Origin: JBALVT01 sp036961345
GTDB taxonomy: Bacteria > Pseudomonadota > Gammaproteobacteria > Pseudomonadales > Halieaceae
NCBI GenBank assembly: GCA_036961345.1
Contig: JBALVT010000003.1
Coordinates: 7,850-71,849, forward strand
Length of the DNA: 64,000 bases
Direction of reading: 5' to 3'
Of this stretch, positions 9,375-19,050 are shown piece by piece. A program made the position numbers and the translations under genes. Under the pieces are notes generated by a model that saw nothing but the letters and a program-made list of their open reading frames with translations, was not told the DNA's origin and searched no databases. How positions within the stretch are numbered: position 1 is the first letter of the stretch; each line of letters starts with the position of its first letter.

Positions 9375-9887
9375 ATGCCTAATCTGCACAGAGTTTTTCT
9401 CGTCGGCCCCATGGGGGCCGGCAAAACGACCATTGGTAAGTATCTCTCCGCGCAGCTGAATCTGCAATTTGCAGATACCGATACAGAAATTGAAGTGCGC
9501 ACTGGCGCAGATATCCCCTGGATATTTGATGTCGAAGGCGAACAGGGCTTTCGGGACAGAGAGCAACAAGCCGTTGAGGAAATGACCCTGTGGGACAACG
9601 TTTTGTTGGCTACTGGCGGTGGCGTGATTATGCGCCAGGAGAATCGACGAGTACTGGCAGCGAGAGGATTCGTGATTTATCTCCACGCCACTGTTGATGA
9701 GCAGGTTCGCCGCACCCACAGAGACAGACGCCGCCCGCTTTTGCAAGACGGTGACCCGGAAGAAATTCTCCGGGACTTAATGGTTGTTCGCGATCCGCTA
9801 TACCGAGAAATTGCTGACCATGTGATCGATACCGACGGTTGCAGCCCGCGAACTGTCGCCCAGAATCTGGTTCGCGACCTTACCTAG
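9375..9887 (+). CDS. aroK: Shikimate kinase I
   Basis: Phosphorylates shikimate to shikimate-3-phosphate in the chorismate pathway. The 170-residue protein has the Walker A loop GPMGAGKTT (11-19), the shikimate-binding Asp in FADTD (Asp34, Asp36), GEQGFRDRE with Arg60, the TGGG motif (80-83), the LID segment RDRRRPLL and the late Arg in RDPLYREIADHV. It starts three bases after pilQ and is followed by aroB, the usual gammaproteobacterial aroKB order. A second, divergent shikimate kinase lies at 39449-39961. Confidence 0.96.
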   Translation: MPNLHRVFLVGPMGAGKTTIGKYLSAQLNLQFADTDTEIEVRTGADIPWIFDVEGEQGFRDREQQAVEEMTLWDNVLLATGGGVIMRQENRRVLAARGFVIYLHATVDEQVRRTHRDRRRPLLQDGDPEEILRDLMVVRDPLYREIADHVIDTDGCSPRTVAQNLVRDLT

Positions 9888-9946
9888 AGACAAACCCACT
9901 GTTCTAGCGGTATGATGTTTCCCCTTTTTTTGCTTGAGGATGAAAC

Positions 9947-11029
9947 GTGTCCCTGCTTATTCACACTCTGCATGTTGATTTGGCTGAGCGCAGTTACCCG
10001 GTTTATATCGGCCGCGATCTCTTTACGGATTCGGATTTGTTGAGCCAGCATGTAGCGGGCTCGCAAGTGGTTATTGTTTCGAACGAGACTGTAGCGCCTT
10101 TATATCTGGATCGCGTTAGAAATGCCCTACGTCCGGGAGCCTTTGTCAGTGAAGTGATTTTGCCCGATGGCGAGCAGTACAAGTCACTCGAGACCTTGTC
10201 GGGGATCTTCGATCAGGTGATGGCTGATCGGCACAATCGCAGTACCACGTTCATTGCTGTGGGCGGCGGTGTTGTGGGTGATATCACGGGATTTGCTGCA
10301 GCGTGTTATCAGCGCGGTGTTAACTTTATTCAGGTGCCAACGACCTTACTGGCCCAGGTGGATTCATCGGTCGGAGGCAAAACGGCGGTCAATCACCCCA
10401 TGGGTAAAAACATGATCGGCGCGTTTTATCAGCCTCAGGCGGTTCTGATTGATACCAATACCCTGCATACACTCCCTGCGCGGGAATTTTCTGCGGGTTT
10501 GGCGGAGGTGGTTAAATACGGCCTTATTGGTGATGAAGGTTTTTACACCTGGCTGCGCCAAAACATGGCCAAGTTACTTGCTCGCGAAGAAGCGGCGCTC
10601 GCTGAGGCGATTGAGCGCAGTTGTGCTTGCAAGGCAACGGTAGTGGCAGCTGACGAGCGTGAGGGCGGCGTGCGTGCCATTCTTAATTTGGGCCACACTT
10701 TTGGTCATGCCATAGAAACGGCTCAGGGTTATGGTCGCTGGTTGCATGGCGAGGCGGTAGCCGTTGGGATGTTACTGGCTTTGAGATTATCTGCTCGTAG
10801 AGGCTGGATCGCCGATTCCGAGGTGTCGGAATTCAGGCAATTGTTGGTTTCTATGAATTTGCCGGTTGAAGCGCCGTCGGATATGACACCCGAAACGTTT
10901 ATTGAGTTAATGGGCATGGACAAAAAAGTTATCGATGGTCACCTCCGCCTGATACTGCTTAATGCCATCGGCGAGGCCTGCATTGTAGATGATGTCGCCG
11001 AGTCAGAACTTCTGAAATTGCTGAGCTAA
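9947..11029 (+). CDS. aroB: 3-dehydroquinate synthase
   Basis: Converts DAHP to 3-dehydroquinate with NAD and a divalent metal, the second step of the shikimate pathway. The 360-residue protein has the family segments DGEQYKSLETL, the nucleotide site AVGGGVVGDITGFAAACYQRG, QVPTTLLAQVDSSVGGKTAVNHP, NMIGAFYQPQAVLID, and the metal ligands in LNLGHTFGHAIE and LHGEAVAVGM. Start is a GTG at 9947 with GAGGA at 9936-9940. In Pseudomonas a SPOR-domain gene lies between aroB and gltB; here none is present. Confidence 0.96.
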   Translation: MSLLIHTLHVDLAERSYPVYIGRDLFTDSDLLSQHVAGSQVVIVSNETVAPLYLDRVRNALRPGAFVSEVILPDGEQYKSLETLSGIFDQVMADRHNRSTTFIAVGGGVVGDITGFAAACYQRGVNFIQVPTTLLAQVDSSVGGKTAVNHPMGKNMIGAFYQPQAVLIDTNTLHTLPAREFSAGLAEVVKYGLIGDEGFYTWLRQNMAKLLAREEAALAEAIERSCACKATVVAADEREGGVRAILNLGHTFGHAIETAQGYGRWLHGEAVAVGMLLALRLSARRGWIADSEVSEFRQLLVSMNLPVEAPSDMTPETFIELMGMDKKVIDGHLRLILLNAIGEACIVDDVAESELLKLLS

Positions 11030-11066
11030 TCCTGCTCCGGTACACAGCTACCACGCCCGGCGCGGT

Positions 11067-11095
11067 TTGTTCACGGTGCTACATCCGTGTAAAAT
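11067..11095 (+). promoter_or_regulatory. Predicted sigma-70 promoter of gltBD
   Basis: TTGTTC (11067-11072) and TAAAAT (11090-11095) are separated by 17 bases, which fits a sigma-70 promoter about 90 bases before the gltB ATG. The spacer contains an inverted repeat, CACGG (11072-11076) and CCGTG (11085-11089) with an 8-base centre, which could bind a regulator. Read from sequence only; no regulator is assigned. Confidence 0.5.
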
Positions 11096-11184
11096 AGCCC
11101 CCCCATCTTAGTCCTGACACCGGTTAGGCGTCGGGCGTTTTCGCGTTAACACTTTGTTTTTATTATTATATTTCTGGATACATT

Positions 11185-14100
11185 ATGAGCGCAGGTCTCT
11201 ATAGCCCTGAACAATTCCGCGACAATTGCGGATTTGGGCTTATTGCCCACACTTCTGGAGACGTAAGCCATCGCTTGCTGCAAATAGCGATCGAATCTCT
11301 TACATGCATGACGCATCGTGGGGGAATTGCGGCAGATGGCAAAACCGGGGATGGTTGTGGTTTGTTACTGCAAATGCCGGTCGTGTTTATGCGTGCCCTC
11401 GCGCGCGAGTGCTTTGCTGCAGAATTGGGTGACAATTTTGGCGTGGGCCAGATATTCCTGAGTCGAGATGTCGAAAAAGCAGCGGCGGGACGCAGGGCGC
11501 TTGAAGAGGCATTGACTGAACAGGACCTGAAGGTCGTTGGTTGGCGCTCGGTACCCATAGAACATTCAGTGTGTGGCGAAATTGCGCTCGATACAATGCC
11601 GGTAATTGAGCAGGTCTTTTTGGACGCCCCCGGCCTGACGAACCAATCGCTTACCACCAAGCTATTTGTCGCCAGACGTCGGGCAGAGATCGCAACGCAG
11701 AGTGATGAAGACTTTTATATCTGCAGTCTCTCCGGCCGGGTTATTTCATACAAAGGCCTGGTGATGCCAATTGATCTGCCGCTTTTTTACGCAGATTTAG
11801 CAGACCCGCGTCTTGAAACAGCGATCTGCGTATTTCACCAGCGTTTTTCAACCAATACCAGCCCCAAGTGGCCACTTGCCCAGCCCTTTCGTTTGCTGGC
11901 TCACAATGGTGAAATTAATACGATTGATGGCAACCGCAACTGGGCCGAAGCACGGACGGCACGATTTGAAACTGAAAAGTTACCGGATATTAAGTCGATA
12001 GCGCCGCTTGTTAACCGGGCTGGCTCTGATTCATCGAGCCTCGATAATATGTTGGAAGTACTTCTTACCGGTGGATCGGACTTGCCTCGTTCCCTGCGCA
12101 TGTTAATTCCTCCGGCCTGGCAAAACATTGAGTCGATTGACCCGGATCTCAAGGCATTTTACGAATACCACTCCATGCACATGGAACCCTGGGATGGCCC
12201 GGCGGGCATTGTGGTGACCGATGGGCGCTATGCTGTTTGCCTGCTGGACAGGAATGGCCTGCGCCCGGCGCGTTGGGTGAAAACCAAAGACGGATTTCTT
12301 ACTATTGCCTCGGAAATAGGCACTTACGCCTACCGGCCGGAAGACGTTGTGGCGAAGGGGCGGATCGGGCCTGGACAAATGCTGGTCGTGGACACCCAGA
12401 CAGGTGAGTTGCTGCACAACGAGGATATCGACAATCAGTTGAAGTCCCGTTTTCCCTACAAAAAATGGTTGCGCGAGAATTCTTATCGTATAGAGGGCAC
12501 CTTTGAAACTGAGGAAGCGCCGGGTATTGAGCCGGAGCAGCTCGACGCGTTTATGAAGATGTTTCAGGTGAGCCTTGAGGAGCGTGACCAGGTGCTTAGG
12601 CCGCTGGCCGAATCGGGTAATGAAGCCGTAGGCTCGATGGGGGATGACACCCCAATGGCGGTTTTGTCGTTAAAAGAACGATCGCTCTACGATTACTTTC
12701 GCCAGAAGTTCGCCCAGGTAACTAACCCGCCAATAGATCCGCTGCGGGAGACTATTGTTATGTCTTTGGAAACCGTGCTGGGCGGAGAGAAAAATATATT
12801 TGAAGATACGCCGGGACATGCCAACAGGATAATTCTTCTCTCGCCAGTATTGTCACAGGGAAAATTCAATACGCTATTAGGGCTTAAGCGCCCCGGCTAC
12901 AGTGTTACCGATATCGATTGTACTTATGACCCCCAGCAAAAAAACTTGCGTCAGGCGATTGAAGAACTGGTCCTCCAGGCAGAGCTAGCGGTTCGCGCAG
13001 GCGCCTCAACACTGGTTTTGTCGGACCGTTCGATTAGCAAAGCACTATTGCCTATTCACAGCCTGTTGGCGACGGGTGCAGTGCATCATCACCTGATCAG
13101 GACAGGTTTGCGCAGCGATGCCAATATTTTAGTGGAAACCGCCAGTGCTCGAGATTCACACCAGGTAGCATGCCTACTGGGTTTTGGCGCAACGGCGATC
13201 TACCCCTATCTGGCCTACAGTGTACTGGAGGATCTAATTCGTAACGGCGAGGTATTGGGTGAGCCCAGCACCTGCTACAAAAATTATCGCAAAGGAATAA
13301 ACAAGGGTCTGCTGAAAATCATGTCGAAAATGGGCATTTCAGCAGTAAGTTCCTATCGCGGTGCGCAACTGTTTGAAGCGGTGGGTTTGGCATCAGAGGT
13401 GGTAGAGATTTCATTTCGTGGGGTGGCCTCGCGCATTGAGGGCGCAAACTTTGAAGACCTGGAGAGTGATCAACGTGCTGTTGCCCGTCGCGCGTGGTCT
13501 TATCGCAAGACGCTTGAACAAGGCGGGTTGCTCAAATACGTGCATGGCCAGGAGTATCACGCCTTTAATCCCGATGTGGTTATGACACTGCAAGAAGCGG
13601 TAGCCTCAGGCGATTACAGCATATACAAGCGCTATGCCAAACTCGTGAATGAACGGCCAGTGGCCACCATACGGGATTTGTTGGGCCCGATTTTTGCGCC
13701 CACACCACTGCCACTCGAAGACGTGGAGCCGGTTGAAAAGATCTTACCCCGGTTTGATTCCGCGGGAATGTCATTGGGTGCACTGAGTCCTGAAGCACAC
13801 GAGTCTCTTGCGGAAGCCATGAATTCGATGGGTGCTCGCTCAAACTCTGGCGAAGGGGGAGAAGATCCGGAGCGCTTCGGCACGCCGCGGATGTCGAAGA
13901 TCAAGCAAATTGCCTCGGGCCGTTTTGGAGTGACCCCGCACTATCTGGTGAACGCCGAGGTGCTGCAAATTAAGGTAGCCCAGGGTGCAAAACCGGGCGA
14001 GGGAGGCCAGTTACCCGGTGGTAAAGTTAACGACCTGATTGCGAGGCTGCGCTACTCAGTTCCCGGTGTCACATTGATTTCTCCGCCGCCACATCATGAT

Positions 14101-15627
14101 ATTTATTCGATTGAGGATTTGGCGCAATTAATTTTTGACCTCAAACAGGTCAATCCGAAGGCGTTGGTCTCGGTCAAACTTGTTTCGGAACCCGGTGTTG
14201 GAACGATTGCCGCTGGTGTCGCCAAAGCCTACGCTGACTTGATAACGATTAGCGGCTATGACGGTGGTACTGCAGCCAGTCCACTGACGTCCATCCGCTA
14301 CGCTGGATCACCCTGGGAATTGGGTTTGGCCGAAGTACAGCAGACACTTCGAGGTAACAGTTTGCGCGGAAAGATCCGTCTGCAAACGGACGGCGGGTTA
14401 AAAACCGGGCTGGATGTTATTAAGGCAGCCATTTTGGGTGCAGAGAGCTTTGGTTTTGGCACTGGGCCGATGGTTGCTCTGGGATGTAAATATCTGCGAA
14501 TTTGCCATTTGAATAATTGTGCAACGGGCGTCGCCACGCAAAATAAGCGTCTGCGAGATGACCATTTCGTTGGTACGGTAGAGATGGTGGTCAATTTCTT
14601 CACTTTCATAGCGCTCGAGACTCGCGAGTGGCTCGCACTGTTGGGTGTGCCTTCCATCGAGGCATTAATAGGGCGCACGGATCTTTTACAGCGCCTACCT
14701 GGAGGCAGCCCCAAGCAGCAAAGACTGGATCTTGCGCCAATATTATACAAGCATCCTGATGCACTCGGGCAGCCAGAGTTTTGTGAAGTCGAGTCCAATA
14801 ATCCTTTTGATGCGGGCGAAAAGGCAGAAGCCATGGTGGCTCTCACATTGCCTGCCATTGAGAACAGTACCGGCGGCGAATACGCATTCACGGTGACGAA
14901 TTGTGATCGTTCTATCGGTGCACGTCTGTCAGGCGAAATTGCGCGGCGTCACGGCAATAATGGTATGGAGTCAAACCCGATTGTGTTGAGGTTAATCGGT
15001 ACCGCAGGGCAGAGTTTTGGTGTTTGGAATGCGGGCGGCCTGCACATGTATCTGGAAGGTGACTCCAATGATTATGTCGGCAAAGGTATGGCGGGCGGCA
15101 AGCTGGTGATATACCCGCCTAAAGCGAGTGAATTCAAATCACAGGAAACCACGATTATTGGTAACACCTGTTTATACGGTGCTACCGGCGGTGTTCTGTA
15201 TGCCGCAGGTGTCGCCGGTGAGCGCTTTGCTGTTCGCAACAGTGGTTGTCATGCGGTGGTTGAAGGCGCCGGAGATCACTGCTGTGAGTATATGACTGGC
15301 GGCACCGTGACAGTCCTAGGTCCTACCGGGGTTAACTTTGGTGCGGGTATGACCGGTGGGTTTGCCTACGTACTGGATCAGGACAGGAGTTTTATTGATC
15401 GCTACAACAGTGAGTTGGTGGAAATACACCGGGTAAGCTCCGAGTACATGGAGGCTTATCGTTTTCATTTGAGGTCAAATATTGAAGAGTTTTCGCGGGA
15501 AACCGGCTCCGAGTGGGGTGCCCATCTAATAGAGAACTTTGAGGACTATGTTGGCAAGTTCTGGCTGGTTAAACCAAAGGCAGCGGATCTTGATCGTTTG
15601 CTGTCACGATTGCGTGATACCGATTAG
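11185..15627 (+). CDS. gltB: Glutamate synthase (NADPH) large subunit
   Basis: Large subunit of the GOGAT enzyme, which makes two glutamates from glutamine and 2-oxoglutarate. The 1480-residue protein has an N-terminal class II glutamine amidotransferase domain whose catalytic cysteine is Cys15 (FRDNCGFGLIAH), exposed after removal of a short propeptide in this family. A central domain and the FMN-binding synthase domain follow (AKPGEGGQLPGGKV, SISGYDGGTAASPL-type loop, GGLKTGLDVIKAA). The 3Fe-4S cysteines lie in CKYLRICHLNNCATGV. The C-terminal GXGXG beta-helix has GMAGGKLVIYPP, GATGGVLYAAG and MTGGTVTVLGPTG repeats. It is full length and followed after 30 bases by gltD; hemE is likely in the same transcript. 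Confidence 0.97.
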   Translation: MSAGLYSPEQFRDNCGFGLIAHTSGDVSHRLLQIAIESLTCMTHRGGIAADGKTGDGCGLLLQMPVVFMRALARECFAAELGDNFGVGQIFLSRDVEKAAAGRRALEEALTEQDLKVVGWRSVPIEHSVCGEIALDTMPVIEQVFLDAPGLTNQSLTTKLFVARRRAEIATQSDEDFYICSLSGRVISYKGLVMPIDLPLFYADLADPRLETAICVFHQRFSTNTSPKWPLAQPFRLLAHNGEINTIDGNRNWAEARTARFETEKLPDIKSIAPLVNRAGSDSSSLDNMLEVLLTGGSDLPRSLRMLIPPAWQNIESIDPDLKAFYEYHSMHMEPWDGPAGIVVTDGRYAVCLLDRNGLRPARWVKTKDGFLTIASEIGTYAYRPEDVVAKGRIGPGQMLVVDTQTGELLHNEDIDNQLKSRFPYKKWLRENSYRIEGTFETEEAPGIEPEQLDAFMKMFQVSLEERDQVLRPLAESGNEAVGSMGDDTPMAVLSLKERSLYDYFRQKFAQVTNPPIDPLRETIVMSLETVLGGEKNIFEDTPGHANRIILLSPVLSQGKFNTLLGLKRPGYSVTDIDCTYDPQQKNLRQAIEELVLQAELAVRAGASTLVLSDRSISKALLPIHSLLATGAVHHHLIRTGLRSDANILVETASARDSHQVACLLGFGATAIYPYLAYSVLEDLIRNGEVLGEPSTCYKNYRKGINKGLLKIMSKMGISAVSSYRGAQLFEAVGLASEVVEISFRGVASRIEGANFEDLESDQRAVARRAWSYRKTLEQGGLLKYVHGQEYHAFNPDVVMTLQEAVASGDYSIYKRYAKLVNERPVATIRDLLGPIFAPTPLPLEDVEPVEKILPRFDSAGMSLGALSPEAHESLAEAMNSMGARSNSGEGGEDPERFGTPRMSKIKQIASGRFGVTPHYLVNAEVLQIKVAQGAKPGEGGQLPGGKVNDLIARLRYSVPGVTLISPPPHHDIYSIEDLAQLIFDLKQVNPKALVSVKLVSEPGVGTIAAGVAKAYADLITISGYDGGTAASPLTSIRYAGSPWELGLAEVQQTLRGNSLRGKIRLQTDGGLKTGLDVIKAAILGAESFGFGTGPMVALGCKYLRICHLNNCATGVATQNKRLRDDHFVGTVEMVVNFFTFIALETREWLALLGVPSIEALIGRTDLLQRLPGGSPKQQRLDLAPILYKHPDALGQPEFCEVESNNPFDAGEKAEAMVALTLPAIENSTGGEYAFTVTNCDRSIGARLSGEIARRHGNNGMESNPIVLRLIGTAGQSFGVWNAGGLHMYLEGDSNDYVGKGMAGGKLVIYPPKASEFKSQETTIIGNTCLYGATGGVLYAAGVAGERFAVRNSGCHAVVEGAGDHCCEYMTGGTVTVLGPTGVNFGAGMTGGFAYVLDQDRSFIDRYNSELVEIHRVSSEYMEAYRFHLRSNIEEFSRETGSEWGAHLIENFEDYVGKFWLVKPKAADLDRLLSRLRDTD

Positions 15628-15657
15628 TCGGATGATTTCAATGGTGGGGAACAGTTT

Positions 15658-17079
15658 ATGAATAACCGTTTGTCGAATGACTTTCAGTTTATTGACGTTG
15701 GCAGGCATGATCCGGATAAACGGAACATGCAAGCGCGTACAACTGAATATGTTGAGATCTATGAGCCGTATAGTTCCAATCAGGTCGAAGGTCAGGCGCA
15801 CCGCTGCCTCGAGTGTGGTAATCCTTACTGCGAGTGGAAGTGCCCGGTACACAATTTAATTCCCAATTGGCTGAAGCTTGTCAGTGAAGGTAATTTGTTT
15901 GAAGCTGCAGAACTGAGTCACCTGACGAATACCTTGCCAGAAGTCTGTGGGCGAGTATGCCCTCAGGACCGACTTTGCGAAGGTGCGTGTACGCTAAATG
16001 ATGGTTTTGGCGCTGTAACAATAGGGGCCTCGGAAAAATATATCACCGATACGGCGCTGGCGATGGGTTGGCGTCCCGATTTGTCATCAGTTGTGCCAAG
16101 CGGTAAAAAGGTAGCAATAATTGGGGCCGGCCCCGCAGGCCTGGGCTGCGCCGATGTGTTAACGCGCGCTGGGGTCAAGGCGGTGGTTTTCGATCGCTAC
16201 CCTGAAATTGGCGGTCTGCTGACCTTTGGGATTCCGGAGTTCAAACTTGAAAAAGAAGTCATGGTTCGCCGGCGGGACGTGTTTGAAGGCATGGGTATTG
16301 AGTTTCGTTTAAATACGGAAGTTGGTACCGACATAGCTTTAAGTGAAATACTTGAGGAATACGACGCTGTGTTTACGGGTATGGGTACCTACAAGTACAT
16401 GCGCGGAAATTTCCCAGGGGAAAATCTCCCAGGCGTTTATGAAGCCCTGCCGTACCTCATCGGTAATGTGAATCACAATCTTGGGTTTGAGCAGGCGTCT
16501 GAAGACTACGTCAACCTGAAAGGAAAACGAGTTATTGTTTTGGGCGGTGGTGATACAGCAATGGACTGTGTCCGCACTGCCGTTCGTCAGCAGGCGGAGG
16601 TCGTGATCTGCGCCTATCGACGAGATGAAGAGAATATGCCAGGGTCCAGAAAAGAGGTGAAAAACTCGCGGGAAGAGGGCATCGAGTTTCTTTTTAATCG
16701 CCAACCTTTGGAGATTGTTGAATATTTTGGCCAGGCCTGCGGCGTTAAACTCGTGCAAACTCAATTGGGCGAGGTGGGACCGGACGGCAGACGCAGTCCG
16801 GAGGTCATTCCGGGTAGTGAAGAAGTTCTCGAAGCAGATGCCGTGATTGTTGCTTTTGGATTTCAACCGGACCCACCGGCATGGTTAACCAATGCAAATG
16901 TTGAAGTTAACGATTGGAACGGCGTGATCGCGGCCGAAGAGCAGGAATATAAATTCCAGACCTCAAACCCAAAAATATTTGCAGGCGGTGATATGGTGCG
17001 CGGCTCGGACCTGGTGGTTACCGCTATCTGGGAAGGGCGTCAGGCCGCCGAAGGCATCCTGGATTATCTTGATCTTTAA
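15658..17079 (+). CDS. gltD: Glutamate synthase (NADPH) small subunit
   Basis: Beta subunit of glutamate synthase; takes electrons from NADPH and passes them by FAD and Fe-S clusters to GltB. The 473-residue protein has the N-terminal cysteine-rich region (CLECGNPYCEWKCPVHN and CGRVCPQDRLCEGACT), the FAD-binding GxGxxG motif in VAIIGAGPAGLGCADVL near residue 150, and the NADPH-binding Rossmann motif in VIVLGGGDTAMDCVRTAVR. The C-terminal segment SNPKIFAGGDMVRGSDLVVTAIWEGRQAA closes the FAD site. ATG 15658 has GGGGA about 8 bases upstream. Confidence 0.97.
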   Translation: MNNRLSNDFQFIDVGRHDPDKRNMQARTTEYVEIYEPYSSNQVEGQAHRCLECGNPYCEWKCPVHNLIPNWLKLVSEGNLFEAAELSHLTNTLPEVCGRVCPQDRLCEGACTLNDGFGAVTIGASEKYITDTALAMGWRPDLSSVVPSGKKVAIIGAGPAGLGCADVLTRAGVKAVVFDRYPEIGGLLTFGIPEFKLEKEVMVRRRDVFEGMGIEFRLNTEVGTDIALSEILEEYDAVFTGMGTYKYMRGNFPGENLPGVYEALPYLIGNVNHNLGFEQASEDYVNLKGKRVIVLGGGDTAMDCVRTAVRQQAEVVICAYRRDEENMPGSRKEVKNSREEGIEFLFNRQPLEIVEYFGQACGVKLVQTQLGEVGPDGRRSPEVIPGSEEVLEADAVIVAFGFQPDPPAWLTNANVEVNDWNGVIAAEEQEYKFQTSNPKIFAGGDMVRGSDLVVTAIWEGRQAAEGILDYLDL

Positions 17080-17099
17080 TACTTGAGGCAATTAGTTGT

Positions 17100-18170
17100 A
17101 TGACTGAACTTAAAAATGATCGTTTTTTGCGGGCTTTGATGCGACAGCCGGTTGATCGCACGCCGGTATGGATGATGCGGCAAGCCGGACGCTACCTCCC
17201 GGAATATCGTGCCACGCGCCAGCAAGCAGGCTCTTTTCTCGATCTGTGTAAAAATACTGAACTGGCCTGTGAAGTCACCATGCAGCCGCTCAGAAGATAC
17301 CCCATGGATGCGGCGATACTGTTTTCAGATATTCTCACCATACCGGATGCCCTGGGCCTTGGATTGTATTTTGAGGAGGGAGAGGGTCCACGTTTCAAAA
17401 AAACGGTTCGCAGTCAGCAGGATTTCAACGACCTGAATTCATTTGTGGCCGACGATGATCTGTCTTATGTGATGGATGCTGTCACTGCGATACGAAGCGA
17501 GCTCAATGGCCAGGTGCCATTGATTGGTTTTTCCGGTAGCCCCTGGACTTTGGCAACCTATATGGTCGAAGGAGGATCGTCCAAGGATTTTCGTTATGTG
17601 AAGGCCATGGCCTATGATAAACCGGAACTTATGCATCAGTTGCTGACGCTATTGGCCGATGCGGTTGCCGATTATCTATCCGCACAAGTTCGTGCCGGGG
17701 CTCAGGTATTACAGATATTTGATACCTGGGGTGGTTCTCTCAGTGCCGCTGCTTACAAAGAGTTCTCGCTCAAATATATGCAGCGGATTATTTCCAGGTT
17801 GCCCTCTGAGGCCGATGGCCGACGGGTTCCGGTTATTGTTTTTACCAAAAACGGCGGGCAGTGGTTGCCCTCTATCGCCGACTGTGGAGCAACTGCTGTC
17901 GGCATTGACTGGACCACGGATATCAATAGTGCAAGGGCGCAAATTGGTGGACGTGTTGCCCTGCAGGGCAACATGGATCCGACAATGTTGTTTGCCTCGC
18001 CTGCACGGATAAGAGATGAAGTAGCGACGATACTGGCCGGTTACGGCCACGGAAGCGGGCATGTGTTTAATCTTGGGCACGGTATTACGCCTGGGGTAAA
18101 CCCTGACCATGTAACGGCATTTGTGGATGCCGTGCAGGAGTTATCGCCCCAGTATCATCAGGCTGATTAG
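17100..18170 (+). CDS. hemE: Uroporphyrinogen decarboxylase
   Basis: Cytoplasmic haem-pathway enzyme that decarboxylates uroporphyrinogen III to coproporphyrinogen III. The 356-residue protein has both family signatures, RTPVWMMRQAGRYLPEYR near the N-terminus (with the substrate-binding Arg residues) and the segment LIGFSGSPWTLATYMVEGG. The active-site Asp lies in AAILFSDILTIPDALG, and the C-terminal FNLGHGITPGVNPDHV is also typical. It follows gltD by 20 bases as in Pseudomonas, and its stop is two bases from the end of convergent cysE. Confidence 0.97.
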   Translation: MTELKNDRFLRALMRQPVDRTPVWMMRQAGRYLPEYRATRQQAGSFLDLCKNTELACEVTMQPLRRYPMDAAILFSDILTIPDALGLGLYFEEGEGPRFKKTVRSQQDFNDLNSFVADDDLSYVMDAVTAIRSELNGQVPLIGFSGSPWTLATYMVEGGSSKDFRYVKAMAYDKPELMHQLLTLLADAVADYLSAQVRAGAQVLQIFDTWGGSLSAAAYKEFSLKYMQRIISRLPSEADGRRVPVIVFTKNGGQWLPSIADCGATAVGIDWTTDINSARAQIGGRVALQGNMDPTMLFASPARIRDEVATILAGYGHGSGHVFNLGHGITPGVNPDHVTAFVDAVQELSPQYHQAD

Positions 18171-18172
18171 CC

Positions 18173-19000
18173 TTAACCCACTTTTTGTTGTTCGGTTTTT
18201 GCGGCTTCCTCGTCGCAGCAAAAATCGTGCTCCATTTCCAGGGCGGGTAGCTCTGTCGTGGGGCGCCCAACCACTTTGGCGGGTACCCCTGCCACAGTGG
18301 TGTGCGGGGGAACATCTTCTAATACCACACTCCCAGCACCGACTTTGGCGCCGATGCCCACTTTGATGTTGCCGAGAATTTTTGCGCCTGCGCTGATTAG
18401 CACACCATCGCCAATTTTCGGGTGCCGGTCGCCTTCATCTTTGCCGGTGCCGCCCAGCGTAACCGACTGCAAGATGGACACGTTGTTGCCGACCTTGGCG
18501 GTTTCTCCAATGACCAGGCCGGTGGCATGATCCAGCATAATGCCGTAGCCCATTTGTGCAGCCGGGTGTATGTCGACTCCAAATTCTGAGGAGACTCTGT
18601 TTTGGAAGAACAGTGCGAGTGACTCACGTCCCTGTTTCCATAGCCAGTGTCCGACCCGGTGCGTCTGCAGGGCGTGAAATCCCTTAAAATACAAAAATGG
18701 CATGGACAGCTCGTTACACGCCGAATCGCGTTCTTCCACCGCCATCAAATCAGCCCGAACCGCCTTGGGTATGCACGGGTCATGTTTGAATGCATCGAGA
18801 ATCACCTCGCGCAATAACAGCGCGGAGACGGTTGCACTGTCTAATTGGCTGGCAAGGTGAAAGCTGAGAGCTTGTTCCAATTTCGAGTGATTCAAAATAG
18901 TTGCGTGAAGAAAGCTCGCCAAAAGGGGTTCCACCGCCGCTTTTTGCTCGGTTTCTTGCCGTATGCGATCCCATACTGCGTCGGGTTTTTTAGCTGACAT
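18173..19000 (-). CDS. cysE: Serine O-acetyltransferase
   Basis: Acetylates serine with acetyl-CoA to O-acetylserine, the first step of cysteine synthesis. The 275-residue protein has the N-terminal alpha-helical SATase domain (VWDRIRQETEQKAAVEPLLASFL) and a C-terminal left-handed beta-helix of hexapeptide repeats, with catalytic His in DIHPAAQMGYGIMLDHATGLVIG and the segment GTGKDEGDRHPKIGDGVLISAGA. The C-terminal tail (EHDFCCDEEAAKTEQ) is unusual in having a Cys pair. I start at ATG 19000, which has GAGG 7 bases upstream; an open frame reaches 19054, but those residues do not look like the family N-terminus. Confidence 0.95.
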   Translation of the reverse strand: MSAKKPDAVWDRIRQETEQKAAVEPLLASFLHATILNHSKLEQALSFHLASQLDSATVSALLLREVILDAFKHDPCIPKAVRADLMAVEERDSACNELSMPFLYFKGFHALQTHRVGHWLWKQGRESLALFFQNRVSSEFGVDIHPAAQMGYGIMLDHATGLVIGETAKVGNNVSILQSVTLGGTGKDEGDRHPKIGDGVLISAGAKILGNIKVGIGAKVGAGSVVLEDVPPHTTVAGVPAKVVGRPTTELPALEMEHDFCCDEEAAKTEQQKVG

Positions 19001-19050
19001 AGTGATACCTCGTTTTAGACCCAGAACTGTAGCCGATTCCAGGCCGGTAG

